NCBI GenBank assembly: GCA_905200945.1
Contig: CAJKMG010000016.1
Coordinates: forward strand, 1 to 63,661
Reading direction: 5' to 3'
DNA length: 63,661 nucleotides
From: an uncultured Akkermansia sp.
Lineage (GTDB): Bacteria; Verrucomicrobiota; Verrucomicrobiia; Verrucomicrobiales; Akkermansiaceae
Shown here: piece by piece, positions 28,157-36,718 of the stretch
Layout: the number at the start of each line of letters is the position of its first letter
How positions within the stretch are numbered: the first letter of the stretch is position 1
Translations under genes and position numbers: made by a program
The notes under the pieces: generated by a model
Database searches by the model: none
Told to the model about the DNA's origin: nothing
The model's input: the letters and a program-made list of their open reading frames with translations, nothing else

Positions 28157-28221
28157 GGAAAGCCGCATTATTCCCTTTTCTTTTAAGAAAACAGGGAGTA
28201 TGGTGCGGCTTTCCCGTTTTT
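28157..28221 (+). terminator. Long-stem terminator between sulfatase and argF
   Basis: GGAAAGCCGCA (28157-28167) pairs with TGCGGCTTTCC (28204-28214), and an inner TCCCT/AGGGA stem (28172-28176 with 28193-28197) adds support. CGTTTTTA follows. It ends 18 bp before the argF start, so it either fully separates the genes or acts as an attenuator in an argF leader. Confidence 0.75.
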
Positions 28222-28238
28222 ATTCCCTTTCAAACACC

Positions 28239-29156
28239 ATGAATAATCTTCTTTCCATCGAACAGCTTACCGGAGACGAAATCCGGAACCTGCTCGCCCT
28301 GGGCCACCGGCTTAAGGCGGAACGCGGCCGTCACGAATGCCTTCCCCTGAAGGGGCAGACCTGGGCGCTCATCTTTTCCAAATCCTCCACCCGCACCCGC
28401 GTTTCCTTTGAAGTGGGCATCAGCGAACTGGGGGGCCGTCCCATGTTCCTTTCCGTCCATGACATCCAGCTCGGGCGCGGAGAGCCCATCAAAGATACGG
28501 CCCGCGTTCTGGGACGTATGATCCACGGAGCCGCCATCCGTACCTACGGGCAGCAGGAGGTGGAGGAATTCGCCAGCTTTTCCGGCATTCCCACCATCAA
28601 TGCCCTGACGGACGAGGAGCACCCCTGCCAGATCCTGGCGGATCTGCTTACCATTGAGGAAATCTACGGCCCCGGCTCCTGGAAGGATATGAAAATCGCC
28701 TTCGTGGGGGACGGGGACAACAACATGTCCCGCTCCTGGATGTGGGCGGCCAAGAGGCTGGGCTTTACGCTCGCCATCGGAGCCCCTACCAATTACCTTC
28801 CCCTGGAAGACTTCCGCAGGCATCTGGACTGCGAGAACGTCATCTTCACCACGGATCCCGTGGAAGCCGTCAAGGGAGCTTCCGTCATCAACACGGACGT
28901 CTGGCTTTCCATGGGCCAGGAATCGGAAGGACTGTCCAAGGAAAAACACTTCTATCCCTACCAGGTGAACAGGGAGCTGCTGGAACATGCCGCCTCCGGC
29001 CACTCCGTTTTCCACTGTCTGCCCGCCTACCGCGGCAAGGAAATCACGGAAGACGTGCTGGAACATTTTGCTCCCGTTATCTTCCGGGAAGCGGAAAACA
29101 GGGTGCATGCCCAGAAAGCCGTGCTCGCCACGCTCGCGGACGCCCGCCGGGGATAA
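28239..29156 (+). CDS. argF: Ornithine carbamoyltransferase
   Basis: The 305-aa enzyme makes citrulline from ornithine and carbamoyl phosphate in arginine synthesis. The carbamoyl-phosphate motif SKSSTRTRVSFE, the EHPCQ motif, the ornithine-binding GDGDNNMSRSW and the HCLP loop VFHCLPAYRG are all present. ATG 28239 (MNNLLSIEQL) was chosen because the 13 codons upstream lie in the terminator region. A sufE-like gene follows after 33 bp. No other arg gene is nearby. Confidence 0.95.
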   Translation: MNNLLSIEQLTGDEIRNLLALGHRLKAERGRHECLPLKGQTWALIFSKSSTRTRVSFEVGISELGGRPMFLSVHDIQLGRGEPIKDTARVLGRMIHGAAIRTYGQQEVEEFASFSGIPTINALTDEEHPCQILADLLTIEEIYGPGSWKDMKIAFVGDGDNNMSRSWMWAAKRLGFTLAIGAPTNYLPLEDFRRHLDCENVIFTTDPVEAVKGASVINTDVWLSMGQESEGLSKEKHFYPYQVNRELLEHAASGHSVFHCLPAYRGKEITEDVLEHFAPVIFREAENRVHAQKAVLATLADARRG

Positions 29157-29189
29157 CCCGCCCGGCTCATCCTACCCAATCTCCGAGCC

Positions 29190-29609
29190 ATGAACTACGA
29201 AGAACGCCTGCAAGACCTGCTGGATGAACTGGATTTGTTCCAGGACTGGACGGAACGCTACGAATACATCATCAGCCTGGGTAAAAAACTGCCCAGGCTG
29301 GATGAAGCCTACAAAACGGAGGACTCCCTCATCAAGGGATGCCAATCCCGCGTATGGCTGCACACGGAACCGGACAACGGCGTACTGAAATTGTACGCAG
29401 ACAGCGATTCCCTCATCACCAAGGGCCTCATTGCCGTCTTCATCCGGCTGCTTTCCGGCCTGCCTCCGGAAGAAATCCTGAAGGCGGACATGTCCAAGCT
29501 GGACAAAACCGGCCTGAAAGACCACCTGGCGCCCACCAGGGCGAACGCCCTCAACTCCATGGCGGCCCAGATCAAGCAGGCCGCCATAAAAATGGCGGAA
29601 CACCATTGA
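29190..29609 (+). CDS. sufE: SufE-like sulfur acceptor protein
   Basis: The 139-aa protein matches SufE over its full length. SufE accepts persulfide sulfur from a cysteine desulfurase for Fe-S cluster assembly. The active cysteine is Cys51 in IKGCQSRVWL. The helical ending SPTR-equivalent here reads LAPTRANALNSMA. No sufS or sufBCD gene is in the window. It lies between argF and a PEGA-domain lipoprotein gene 14 bp downstream. Confidence 0.92.
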   Translation: MNYEERLQDLLDELDLFQDWTERYEYIISLGKKLPRLDEAYKTEDSLIKGCQSRVWLHTEPDNGVLKLYADSDSLITKGLIAVFIRLLSGLPPEEILKADMSKLDKTGLKDHLAPTRANALNSMAAQIKQAAIKMAEHH

Positions 29610-29623
29610 TTTTTTCCAGAGCA

Positions 29624-30004
29624 ATGACTCTCGGCCTTTTCCCGCATCTTCTCCTGCTCTCCGCATTCTGCGGCGCAAGCCTCTCATGCAGCAGCTCTTC
29701 CCGGGACATCACCATCCGCAGCATTCCTTCCGGAGCCAGCCTGCGCGTGAACGGAGACTACGCCGGCCAGGCCCCCGTCACGCTCTCCCTGAACAGGCAC
29801 AAGCCCGTGCACGTTGCGGCGGATAAACCGGGCTTCCTTTCCACGGAAAAAACGTTTTATCCGGAAATGACCACGCAAGGAGCCATTTTGTGGGGCCGCA
29901 ATAACGAGAAGTCCAAGGACTTCAAAACGGACACCCTGACCATCCGGCTGAAAAAGGCGGACTCAGGAGCTCCCCCTCTGCGGGAACTTCCCGCGCAGTG
30001 GTAA
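29624..30004 (+). CDS. PEGA-domain lipoprotein-like small protein
   Basis: The 126-aa protein has an N-terminal hydrophobic signal followed by SLSCSSSS, a probable lipidation or cleavage site. A single PEGA domain follows (ITIRSIPSGASLRVNGDYAG, then PVTLSLNRHK and VAADKPGFLST). PEGA domains occur on surface or S-layer-like proteins. The tail is short and polar. ATG 29624 was chosen because the frame upstream overlaps sufE. A T-less hairpin follows. Confidence 0.75.
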   Translation: MTLGLFPHLLLLSAFCGASLSCSSSSRDITIRSIPSGASLRVNGDYAGQAPVTLSLNRHKPVHVAADKPGFLSTEKTFYPEMTTQGAILWGRNNEKSKDFKTDTLTIRLKKADSGAPPLRELPAQW

Positions 30005-30007
30005 CAG

Positions 30008-30030
30008 CCTGCCGGACACGTTCCGGCAGG
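30008..30030. other. Hairpin after PEGA gene
   Basis: CCTGCCGG (30008-30015) pairs with CCGGCAGG (30023-30030) around a 7-nt loop, 4 bp after the stop codon. No T-run follows on either side, so a Rho-independent role is only possible. Confidence 0.4.
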
Positions 30031-30129
30031 GGAAGCGCCTATTCATTCCGCGCCCGGTACGCAGGCCCGTACCGCACGCCTTTTTCATGGACGGATCAAT
30101 AAACCCGCCAGTTTTTTTGAGGCCGCACG

Positions 30130-32202
30130 CTAATCCTCCCGCCCCAGGCGGCGGGCCATGACGGCGGAACCTACCCTTTTCAGGACCAGGGCCGTACGCG
30201 GCAGCAGGTACAGGGAAAGGTTCCCGTCCCCATCCGTAAAATGCGGCATGGAAACATCCTGCCTCCCGAAACCGCCGAAACGGGCGTTGTCCGTATCCAG
30301 CACGACCCGCCATTCCCCCTTCTGGGGAACAGGCAGCATGTAATCCATGATAGCCCTGTCTCCGGACCAGTTGAACACAAATACCAGGCCGCCGCGGTGG
30401 AATGCCATGACATGGTTGGCCTCGTCAATATTAAGCGGGAAAGGCGGCGGATTATTCAACAGCCGGGCTTCCTGCGCCAGGCGGACCATCGCCTGGTCAA
30501 AGGCATTCAGGAACTTGAACCTGAGGGAAGGATTGTCCACCAGGGACCACTGGCGGCGGCAGTATTCGTAAGACCAGTCGTTGCCTTCGCGCGGAAAATC
30601 AATCCATTCCGGATGCCCGAATTCGTTGCCCATGAAATTCAGCCAGCCTTCCCCCCCGGTAGCCAGCGTCACCAGGCGGATCATCTTGTGCAGCGCCATG
30701 CCGCGGTCAATAATGAGGCTCTGCTGGTCCACGGCCATTTTCCAGTACATTTCCGCATCCATCAGGCGGAACGCCAGAGTCTTGTCCCCCACCAGGGCCT
30801 GGTCATGGCTCTCGCAATAGGCCACATGCGGCTCTCCGTAGCGCCTGTTGGTCAGCGTGTGCCACATGTCGCCCATGCTCCATTCCTCATCCTTTTTCTC
30901 CTTGAGCAACTTAATCCAGTAATCGGGAATGCCCATGGCCAGACGGTGGGAAAAGCCAATCCCCCCTTCGTCCACCGGGCGGCACAACCCCGGCATGCCG
31001 GACATGTCCTCCGCAATCGCTATGGCGCCCGGCTTCACTCGCTGAATCAGCGTGGCGGCCAGCTGCAAATAGGCCACGGCATCCAGATCCACGGAAGAGC
31101 CGAAGTAGGCGCCCAAATCCCCGAACGGCTCATGCCCGCGATGGAAATACAGCATGGAAGTCACGCCGTCAAAACGGAACCCGTCAAAACGGAACTCTTC
31201 CAGCCACCAGCGGACATTGGACAGGAGGAACTCGAGCACCTCGTCCCGGCCATAATCAAAACAACAGGAATCCCAGTCTGGATGGCGACCGCGCTCCCCG
31301 GGCAGGAAATACATGCCTCCGGAACCGTCAAAATTGTTCAGACCTTCCGCCTCGTTCTTCACGGCGTGGGAATGCACCACGTCCAGCAACACGGCAATGC
31401 CCAGGCCGTGCGCCTGGTCTATCAGGTACTTCAGGTCCTCCGGCTCGCCGAAACGGGAGGAAGGGGCGAAAAAGGAAGAAACATGGTAGCCGAAAGAACC
31501 GTAATAGGGATGCTCCTGAATCGCCATCAGCTGGACGGTATTGTAACCCAGACTGGCGATCCGGGGGAGAACCTCGTCCGCAAACTCGCGGTACGTATGC
31601 ACGCGCCCTTCTTCCCCGCCCATGCCTACATGCGCTTCATACACGAACGGAACTTCCACCCGGGAGGGGTCAAAACCGTTATTCCGCCATTCATAGGGAT
31701 GTTCCGGCATCCAGATCTCCCCGGCGAAATCATAAGTGGACGGATCCTGGACGGCCCTGGTAATCCACGCGGGAATGCGATCTTTGCCCGTGCCGTCCGC
31801 ACCGACCACGTGCACCTTCACCTTCTGTCCGTGGGCCAGCGCATCAGGCGGCAGCGTAATCTCCCACACGCCGCGCTCATTCCGCTCCAGCGGGTGGCTC
31901 TCCCGGTTCCAGCCGTTAAAATCCCCAATCAGGGACACCCTGCGGGCGGCGGGAGCCCATTCCCGGTACGTCCACGCCCCCGTCTCCGCGTCTCTGTTGA
32001 AACCGTAATAGCGGTATCCCCGCGCATATTCCTCCAGAGAGCCGGCGCGCTGATGGATCCTCTTCATTTTCAGGTCAAACAGACGCTGGCGGTCGCGTAT
32101 CTGGCGGGAATACGGCTGGAGCCATCCGTCCGCCATCACCAAGCCGGGAATCGGGGGTCTTCTCATCATCTGATGATACTCCTCCTCAATCAGCAGGGTC
32201 AA
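30130..32202 (-). CDS. glgB: 1,4-alpha-glucan branching enzyme
   Basis: A 690-aa GH13 enzyme that makes alpha-1,6 branches in glycogen. An N-terminal CBM48 module (YREWAPAARRVSLIGDFNGW) precedes the barrel. The barrel motifs are LLDVVHSHAV, the nucleophile region GFRFDGVTSM, the acid/base AIAEDMSG and CESHDQALVG. The layout (long RIHQRAGSLEEYARGYRYYG head, no extra N1 domain) resembles the eukaryote-like GBE branch. No other glycogen gene is adjacent; a UGP2-type pyrophosphorylase lies 13 kb away. ATG 32202 is assumed. Confidence 0.93.
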   Translation of the reverse strand: MTLLIEEEYHQMMRRPPIPGLVMADGWLQPYSRQIRDRQRLFDLKMKRIHQRAGSLEEYARGYRYYGFNRDAETGAWTYREWAPAARRVSLIGDFNGWNRESHPLERNERGVWEITLPPDALAHGQKVKVHVVGADGTGKDRIPAWITRAVQDPSTYDFAGEIWMPEHPYEWRNNGFDPSRVEVPFVYEAHVGMGGEEGRVHTYREFADEVLPRIASLGYNTVQLMAIQEHPYYGSFGYHVSSFFAPSSRFGEPEDLKYLIDQAHGLGIAVLLDVVHSHAVKNEAEGLNNFDGSGGMYFLPGERGRHPDWDSCCFDYGRDEVLEFLLSNVRWWLEEFRFDGFRFDGVTSMLYFHRGHEPFGDLGAYFGSSVDLDAVAYLQLAATLIQRVKPGAIAIAEDMSGMPGLCRPVDEGGIGFSHRLAMGIPDYWIKLLKEKKDEEWSMGDMWHTLTNRRYGEPHVAYCESHDQALVGDKTLAFRLMDAEMYWKMAVDQQSLIIDRGMALHKMIRLVTLATGGEGWLNFMGNEFGHPEWIDFPREGNDWSYEYCRRQWSLVDNPSLRFKFLNAFDQAMVRLAQEARLLNNPPPFPLNIDEANHVMAFHRGGLVFVFNWSGDRAIMDYMLPVPQKGEWRVVLDTDNARFGGFGRQDVSMPHFTDGDGNLSLYLLPRTALVLKRVGSAVMARRLGRED

Positions 32203-32250
32203 GGAAGAAAGAAGGTCTGCTCCCTGCGGGGGAAAAAGAGGCGCGGCCTT

Positions 32251-33267
32251 TTAATCGCGCCCGGGAAGGCGCCCCGTATCACGCATATACATCATCCTGG
32301 CCAGCACCTCCTTGGAAATGTGGTTCAAATCAAAGTGCACAGGAGGAGAATCCGGCAGCACTCCCCAGTCCCCGTACTGCCCATACAACACCATTTCAGG
32401 CATCCGCGGGGCCGGGAACTCCCTCCCTTCAAACCGGACGCGGGAAAGCGGGAACAGCCATTCATGGCGGAAGGAATGGCGGCACGGGCCGGCAAAAGGA
32501 ATCTCAAATCCCAGGAAAATATTTCCTCCATCCGCCGGCCTCCGTCCTCCCATCACCACCCGGTCCCGGATCGTCATCTTTTCCTCATAAGAACACCGCG
32601 TCCGGTAGCGGCAGGCGGAATCTGCCGCATAATCAAGCATTCCGGATGCCTTGTAACCGCGCAGCAGCCACTCCTTTTCCTCAGGAGCATCCGGAGACCA
32701 CGCGGCAGGGGCCGTGTCATACGGGAAAATGTCCACATTGCACAACGTGCCCGGCAACCCTATCTGGATGAACGGATCCATACTGACGGAGAAACCGCGT
32801 GAACCGAAAAGCCCGGCGGCGTTCGCCCTCAACCTTTCATAATCTTCACGCAGCATGGAAACATCCAGGTCGTCATCCCAGGGGATAAAGCCCCGGTGCC
32901 GCACCGCGCCCAACAGCGTCCCGAAATCCAGCCAGTACTGATAACCGCCCTCCTCAAGAATTCCGGCCACTTCATTCAAAAAACAGGTCATGGCCTGCTG
33001 CACAATCCTCAGCACTCCGGACGCCTGGGGCATCTCCTCGGCCCGGACGGTAGCTTTTACCAGTTTGCCCAATTGGGAGGATTCACCCTCCCGGCCCACC
33101 TTGAACCGTCCGCACGGAATACCGAAAAGACGGATAAAACGCTTCTTCCTGTCCGTACAGGAAGAAAGCACTTTCAAGCCGCAGCACCGGACTTCCGTCA
33201 CCCACCAATGCTTCCCCCTTACTAATTTTCCAGTCCTTCCGGCGGTAATGAATGATGGCAGCTTCAT
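32251..33267 (-). CDS. LicD-family phosphotransferase (first copy)
   Basis: A 338-aa member of the LicD nucleotidyltransferase-fold family, which transfers phosphocholine or similar phospho-alcohols from CDP carriers to glycans. The core motif is complete: YWLDFGTLLGAVRHRGFIPW immediately followed by DDDLDVSM, with the metal-binding Asp residues. ATG 33267 was chosen; a TTG three codons earlier also opens the frame. It reads away from the 412-bp gap that holds the paired palindromes. Its core is nearly identical to that of the second copy at 38071-39030, so the two are paralogues. The acceptor glycan is unknown. Confidence 0.88.
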   Translation of the reverse strand: MKLPSFITAGRTGKLVRGKHWWVTEVRCCGLKVLSSCTDRKKRFIRLFGIPCGRFKVGREGESSQLGKLVKATVRAEEMPQASGVLRIVQQAMTCFLNEVAGILEEGGYQYWLDFGTLLGAVRHRGFIPWDDDLDVSMLREDYERLRANAAGLFGSRGFSVSMDPFIQIGLPGTLCNVDIFPYDTAPAAWSPDAPEEKEWLLRGYKASGMLDYAADSACRYRTRCSYEEKMTIRDRVVMGGRRPADGGNIFLGFEIPFAGPCRHSFRHEWLFPLSRVRFEGREFPAPRMPEMVLYGQYGDWGVLPDSPPVHFDLNHISKEVLARMMYMRDTGRLPGRD

Positions 33268-33679
33268 TATAAGCAAATTTGGTCAAAAACACGCGGGATA
33301 TGCTTCATTTTTCCAGGAAAGCACATCCGGCAGAATCAGAACCTTATCCCCCACTTTTTACAAGTCAATGAAAAACAAATCATCCTTTTCGGAGAAAACA
33401 CCCGTTCCATGATATTAACACTGCTTTTTCCAAAATGGCAGACAGGCCTTATCCCCCCTTCCACTGTATTGGAAGCAAGCGGATTGAGCATCCGTTAAGC
33501 GTTTCTCCATTCTTCCCAAAGTTAAATCAATGAAAAATAAAAGACGGTTTATTCTTTTTACTTGGGTAATATTCCATTAACATATTCTCACAGAAATTTT
33601 TACTTTGACGGCGGATGCTCAATCCGTTAAACATAGTTCCCGGTTCTTTCTCAGGTTCTGAAGACAAATTAGAGTACTT
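33268..33679. other. AT-rich divergent intergenic region of the LicD cluster
   Basis: This 412-bp gap separates divergently read licD-like and nucleotidyltransferase-aminotransferase genes. It contains the paired palindromes at 33480-33626. It also has a near-perfect direct repeat TCAATGAAAAAYAAA (33365-33379 and 33527-33541), one copy outside and one inside the palindrome-bounded segment. No coding frame is credible. Confidence 0.7.
33480..33626. promoter_or_regulatory. 147-bp segment bounded by inverted 15-bp palindromic sites
   Basis: CGGATTGAGCATCCG (33480-33494) and its exact reverse complement CGGATGCTCAATCCG (33612-33626) bound the segment. Each site has inverted 5-bp arms (CGGAT/ATCCG) around an asymmetric 5-bp spacer, the layout expected of a site-specific recombination site. 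Both are followed on the right by TTAA. A TTGACG (33605-33610) lies just inside the right site facing the downstream operon, but the matching -10 (TAAACA at 33628) is weak. An invertible promoter is one reading; a looped pair of operators is the other. No recombinase gene is in the window. Confidence 0.55.
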
Positions 33680-35572
33680 ATGCAGGCGATCATTTTAGCG
33701 GCCGGAATGGGAAAAAGGCTGGGAGCGCTCACCCGGAACAACACCAAGTGCATGATTCAGGTCAACGGAGTGACGCTGATAGAACGCATGATGAGACAAT
33801 TGGACCGCCTTTCCCCGTCTCTGGAAAAAATTGTGATCGTTACGGGTTATGAGGGGGAAAAACTCAAAACCTTCCTTTCCCGGCTGGACATTTCCACCCC
33901 TGTGGAATACGTGGACAATCCCCTGTATGCCAGCACCAACAATATCTATTCCCTGTACCTGGCCAAGGAATACCTGCTTCAGGACGATACGCTGCTCTTT
34001 GAATCCGACCTGATTTTTGAAGACTCCGTTATTGATGCCCTGCTCCGCCATCCCTATCCCAGCCTTGCCCTCGTCGCCAAATTTGAAAGCTGGATGGACG
34101 GCACGGTCGTCACTCTGGATGAAGACGACAACATCAGGCAGTTCATTCCCGGAAGCAAATTTTCCTATAAGAAAAAGACGGAATATTTTAAAACCGTCAA
34201 TATTTACAAATTCAGCAGGGATTTCTCCCGGACCCATTACGTCCCCTTTCTTACAGCCTACAGCAAAGCCCTGGGCAATAATGAATATTACGAACAGGTG
34301 CTGCGGGTTATCGCCCTGCTGGACAAGCCGGAAATTAAGGCGCTGCGCCTCGGCGGCGAAGCATGGTATGAAATAGACGACATCCAGGACCTGGACATCG
34401 CAGCCTCCATATTCACCCCGGACAGGGAAGAACACCTGCGCCTGATGGAATCCCGGTACGGAGGCTACTGGCGCTATCCCCGCATCAGGGATTTCTGTTA
34501 TCTGGTCAATCCCTATTTCCCCAACAAACGCCTCATGTCCGAACTCAAGGCAAATTTTGAACGCCTGGTGAGGGAATACCCGTCCGGAATGAGGGTCAAC
34601 AGCCTGCTGGCCGCAAAATACTTCGGCATCAGTCAGGAATACATCTGCATCGGCAACGGCGCGGCGGAACTCATCAAGGCTCTCATGTCCCGCCTGGAGG
34701 GGAAAATGGGGGTCATCTACCCTACTTTTGAGGAATATCCCAACCGGGTGAAGCCGGATATGGTGGTGCCTTTCCATACAGCTTCCCGGAATTTCACTTA
34801 TACGGCGGACGACCTGATGGAATTCTTTTCCGGAAAAGACATCGGAACCCTGCTCCTCGTCAATCCGGGAAACCCTTCCGGCTTCTTCCTGCCGAAAGGC
34901 GATGTGCTGCGCCTCTGCCTGTGGACAAAAACCCGCGGCATCCGCCTGATCGTGGATGAATCCTTTGTAGACTTCTCCTGCGGAATGCCGGACAATACGT
35001 TGCTGAAAGACGGCATCCTGGAAGAATATCCCCACCTGTCCGTGGTAAAAAGCATTTCCAAATCCTACGGTGTTCCGGGCCTTCGTCTGGGTGTTCTGGC
35101 CTCCGCAGACAGGGAACTGGCGGCATGGATAAAAAAAGACGTTTCCATCTGGAACATCAATTCCATTGCGGAATTCTACATGCAAATCTTCGGGAAATAT
35201 GAGCAATCCTACGTGCGTGCGTGCAACCGTTTCATGAAGGAACGGGACCGCTTTATGCAGGAACTCTCCCGCGTGCCTTTCCTGAACGTTTTCCCCTCCC
35301 AGGCAAACTATTTCATGTGCGAGGTCAAGCCCCCCATGAAAGCCCGCTCCCTGACCGGCCTTCTGCTGAAAAACCACTCCATCCTTGTTAAGGATTGCAG
35401 CCGGAAAAAAGGATTTGAAGGCAGGGAATTCATCCGTATCGCCGTCAGAGATGCAACCGACAATGATGCCCTGGTCCGGGCCATGCATGCAGAAACCGGC
35501 CCGGAACCGTCTTCCATTTGCCCCTCTAACGGATTCCCCTCTTTATCATCCTGTTCCACTTCAGCCTCCTGA
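33680..35572 (+). CDS. Nucleotidyltransferase fused to PLP aminotransferase-fold enzyme
   Basis: The 630-aa fusion has an N-terminal LicC-like nucleotidyltransferase (about 1-250) with IILAAGMGKRLGALT and NTKCMIQVNG. The C-terminal domain (about 265-610) is a fold-type I PLP enzyme of the HisC/CobD type, with NGAAELIKAL, NPGNPSG, VDESFVDF and the PLP lysine Lys461 in SKSYGVPGLRLG. A CTP-dependent phospho-amino-alcohol cytidylyltransferase joined to the enzyme making that amino compound is the natural inference. CobD-like decarboxylation of a phospho-amino acid is possible; simple transamination is too. The next gene overlaps it as TGATG, so translation is coupled. Confidence 0.8.
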   Translation: MQAIILAAGMGKRLGALTRNNTKCMIQVNGVTLIERMMRQLDRLSPSLEKIVIVTGYEGEKLKTFLSRLDISTPVEYVDNPLYASTNNIYSLYLAKEYLLQDDTLLFESDLIFEDSVIDALLRHPYPSLALVAKFESWMDGTVVTLDEDDNIRQFIPGSKFSYKKKTEYFKTVNIYKFSRDFSRTHYVPFLTAYSKALGNNEYYEQVLRVIALLDKPEIKALRLGGEAWYEIDDIQDLDIAASIFTPDREEHLRLMESRYGGYWRYPRIRDFCYLVNPYFPNKRLMSELKANFERLVREYPSGMRVNSLLAAKYFGISQEYICIGNGAAELIKALMSRLEGKMGVIYPTFEEYPNRVKPDMVVPFHTASRNFTYTADDLMEFFSGKDIGTLLLVNPGNPSGFFLPKGDVLRLCLWTKTRGIRLIVDESFVDFSCGMPDNTLLKDGILEEYPHLSVVKSISKSYGVPGLRLGVLASADRELAAWIKKDVSIWNINSIAEFYMQIFGKYEQSYVRACNRFMKERDRFMQELSRVPFLNVFPSQANYFMCEVKPPMKARSLTGLLLKNHSILVKDCSRKKGFEGREFIRIAVRDATDNDALVRAMHAETGPEPSSICPSNGFPSLSSCSTSAS

Positions 35573-36624
35573 TGAATACAATTTCTGCTCCTGTCATAGG
35601 TATTTGCGGCGGCGGCAACCTGGCCCATGCCATGGCGGGATGGCTGGGTACGCGCGGCCTGCGCGTCAATATCCTAACCCGAAGACCCGATCAATGGGCA
35701 AAAAACCTCTCTGCTATCTTTCCGAACGGCACTACGCACCACGCCTCCCTGGGGCATATCAGCAGCCATCCGGAAATATTGAAAGACTGCAATCTTGTGC
35801 TGGTGGCGGTTCCCCGCTTTGGCATCCGGGAGGTATGCCACCGCATTAAACCCTACCTGCATCGGGAGCAGGGGCTCGCTATTGTACCCGGAACTCCGGA
35901 GGTCATGGAGATGGCAGAAGATCCCTCCTGGACTTCCAACGTCTGCCTGATGGGAATATACAAGGTTCCCCTGATTTGTCGGACGCAGGAATACGGACAT
36001 TCCGTTTCCATTCTCGGAAGCCGCCCCCTTAACAGAATATGGGTAGCCCCAGGAAACAATGCCGAATACTGGTCCGCCATGTTGGAAACCTTATTTGACA
36101 CTCCTCTGACCCCTCTTTCTTCTCCCTGGCCCTTTCTGCTGACCAACTCCAATCCCCTTCTCCACCCTTCCCGCTGCATGAGCCTGTTTCGCCACTACAG
36201 GGAAGGAATGTTTTATGACAGGCAGTTCCTTTTTTATGAAGAATGGACGGAGGAAGCCAGCGAGCTGTATATCCGGGCAGACAGGGAACTTCTGGCCCTC
36301 TGTTCCCGCTGTCCTGGCATGGAAATCGGAAAGGACATCATTCCCGTTCTAGATTACTATGAATCAAAAAATGCCGTAGAACTGACCAAAAAGATTCAAT
36401 CCATTCCGGCATTCCATGGGGTTAAAGCACCCATGACTCGCCGGAAACAGGGCTGGATTCCTGATTTTTCTTCACGTTACTTTACGGAAGACGTCCCTCT
36501 GGGCACCAGGCCTATTTGCTGTCTGGCGGAACAATTGAACATTCCGGTTCCTACACTTCAATCCTTTGTGGAATGGAACACATCCATGCTGAACAGATTC
36601 TCCCCATTGCAGAAGAAACCATAG
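35572..36624 (+). CDS. Opine dehydrogenase-like NAD(P)-dependent protein
   Basis: The 350-aa protein begins with a Rossmann motif (VIGICGGGNLAHAMAGWLG). It has the overall plan of octopine/nopaline dehydrogenases: N-terminal NAD(P)-binding domain to about 170, then a helical C-terminal domain. Opine dehydrogenases reductively join an amino compound to a 2-oxo acid. Its ATG overlaps the stop of the nucleotidyltransferase-aminotransferase gene (TGATG), so it probably acts on the same metabolite. Substrates are unknown, and a ketopantoate-reductase-like role is an alternative. Confidence 0.65.
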   Translation: MNTISAPVIGICGGGNLAHAMAGWLGTRGLRVNILTRRPDQWAKNLSAIFPNGTTHHASLGHISSHPEILKDCNLVLVAVPRFGIREVCHRIKPYLHREQGLAIVPGTPEVMEMAEDPSWTSNVCLMGIYKVPLICRTQEYGHSVSILGSRPLNRIWVAPGNNAEYWSAMLETLFDTPLTPLSSPWPFLLTNSNPLLHPSRCMSLFRHYREGMFYDRQFLFYEEWTEEASELYIRADRELLALCSRCPGMEIGKDIIPVLDYYESKNAVELTKKIQSIPAFHGVKAPMTRRKQGWIPDFSSRYFTEDVPLGTRPICCLAEQLNIPVPTLQSFVEWNTSMLNRFSPLQKKP

Positions 36625-36718
36625 GATAGCTTCCATTCATGAGGAACAAAACAGTTCCAAGAAAAAATTCCGCCGGCACCATCCCAGAATTCCACAGGTG
36701 TAAGCAGGAATCTTCTTT

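Noticed and set aside
30241..32802. Open frame of 853 codons opposite glgB and the first licD-like gene
   Set aside because: It crosses two real genes on the other strand and has no recognisable domain.
33680..35572. Phosphonate (aminoethylphosphonate) pathway
   Set aside because: No PEP mutase or phosphonopyruvate decarboxylase gene is present, and the PLP domain is HisC/CobD-like, not of the usual phosphonate transaminase type.
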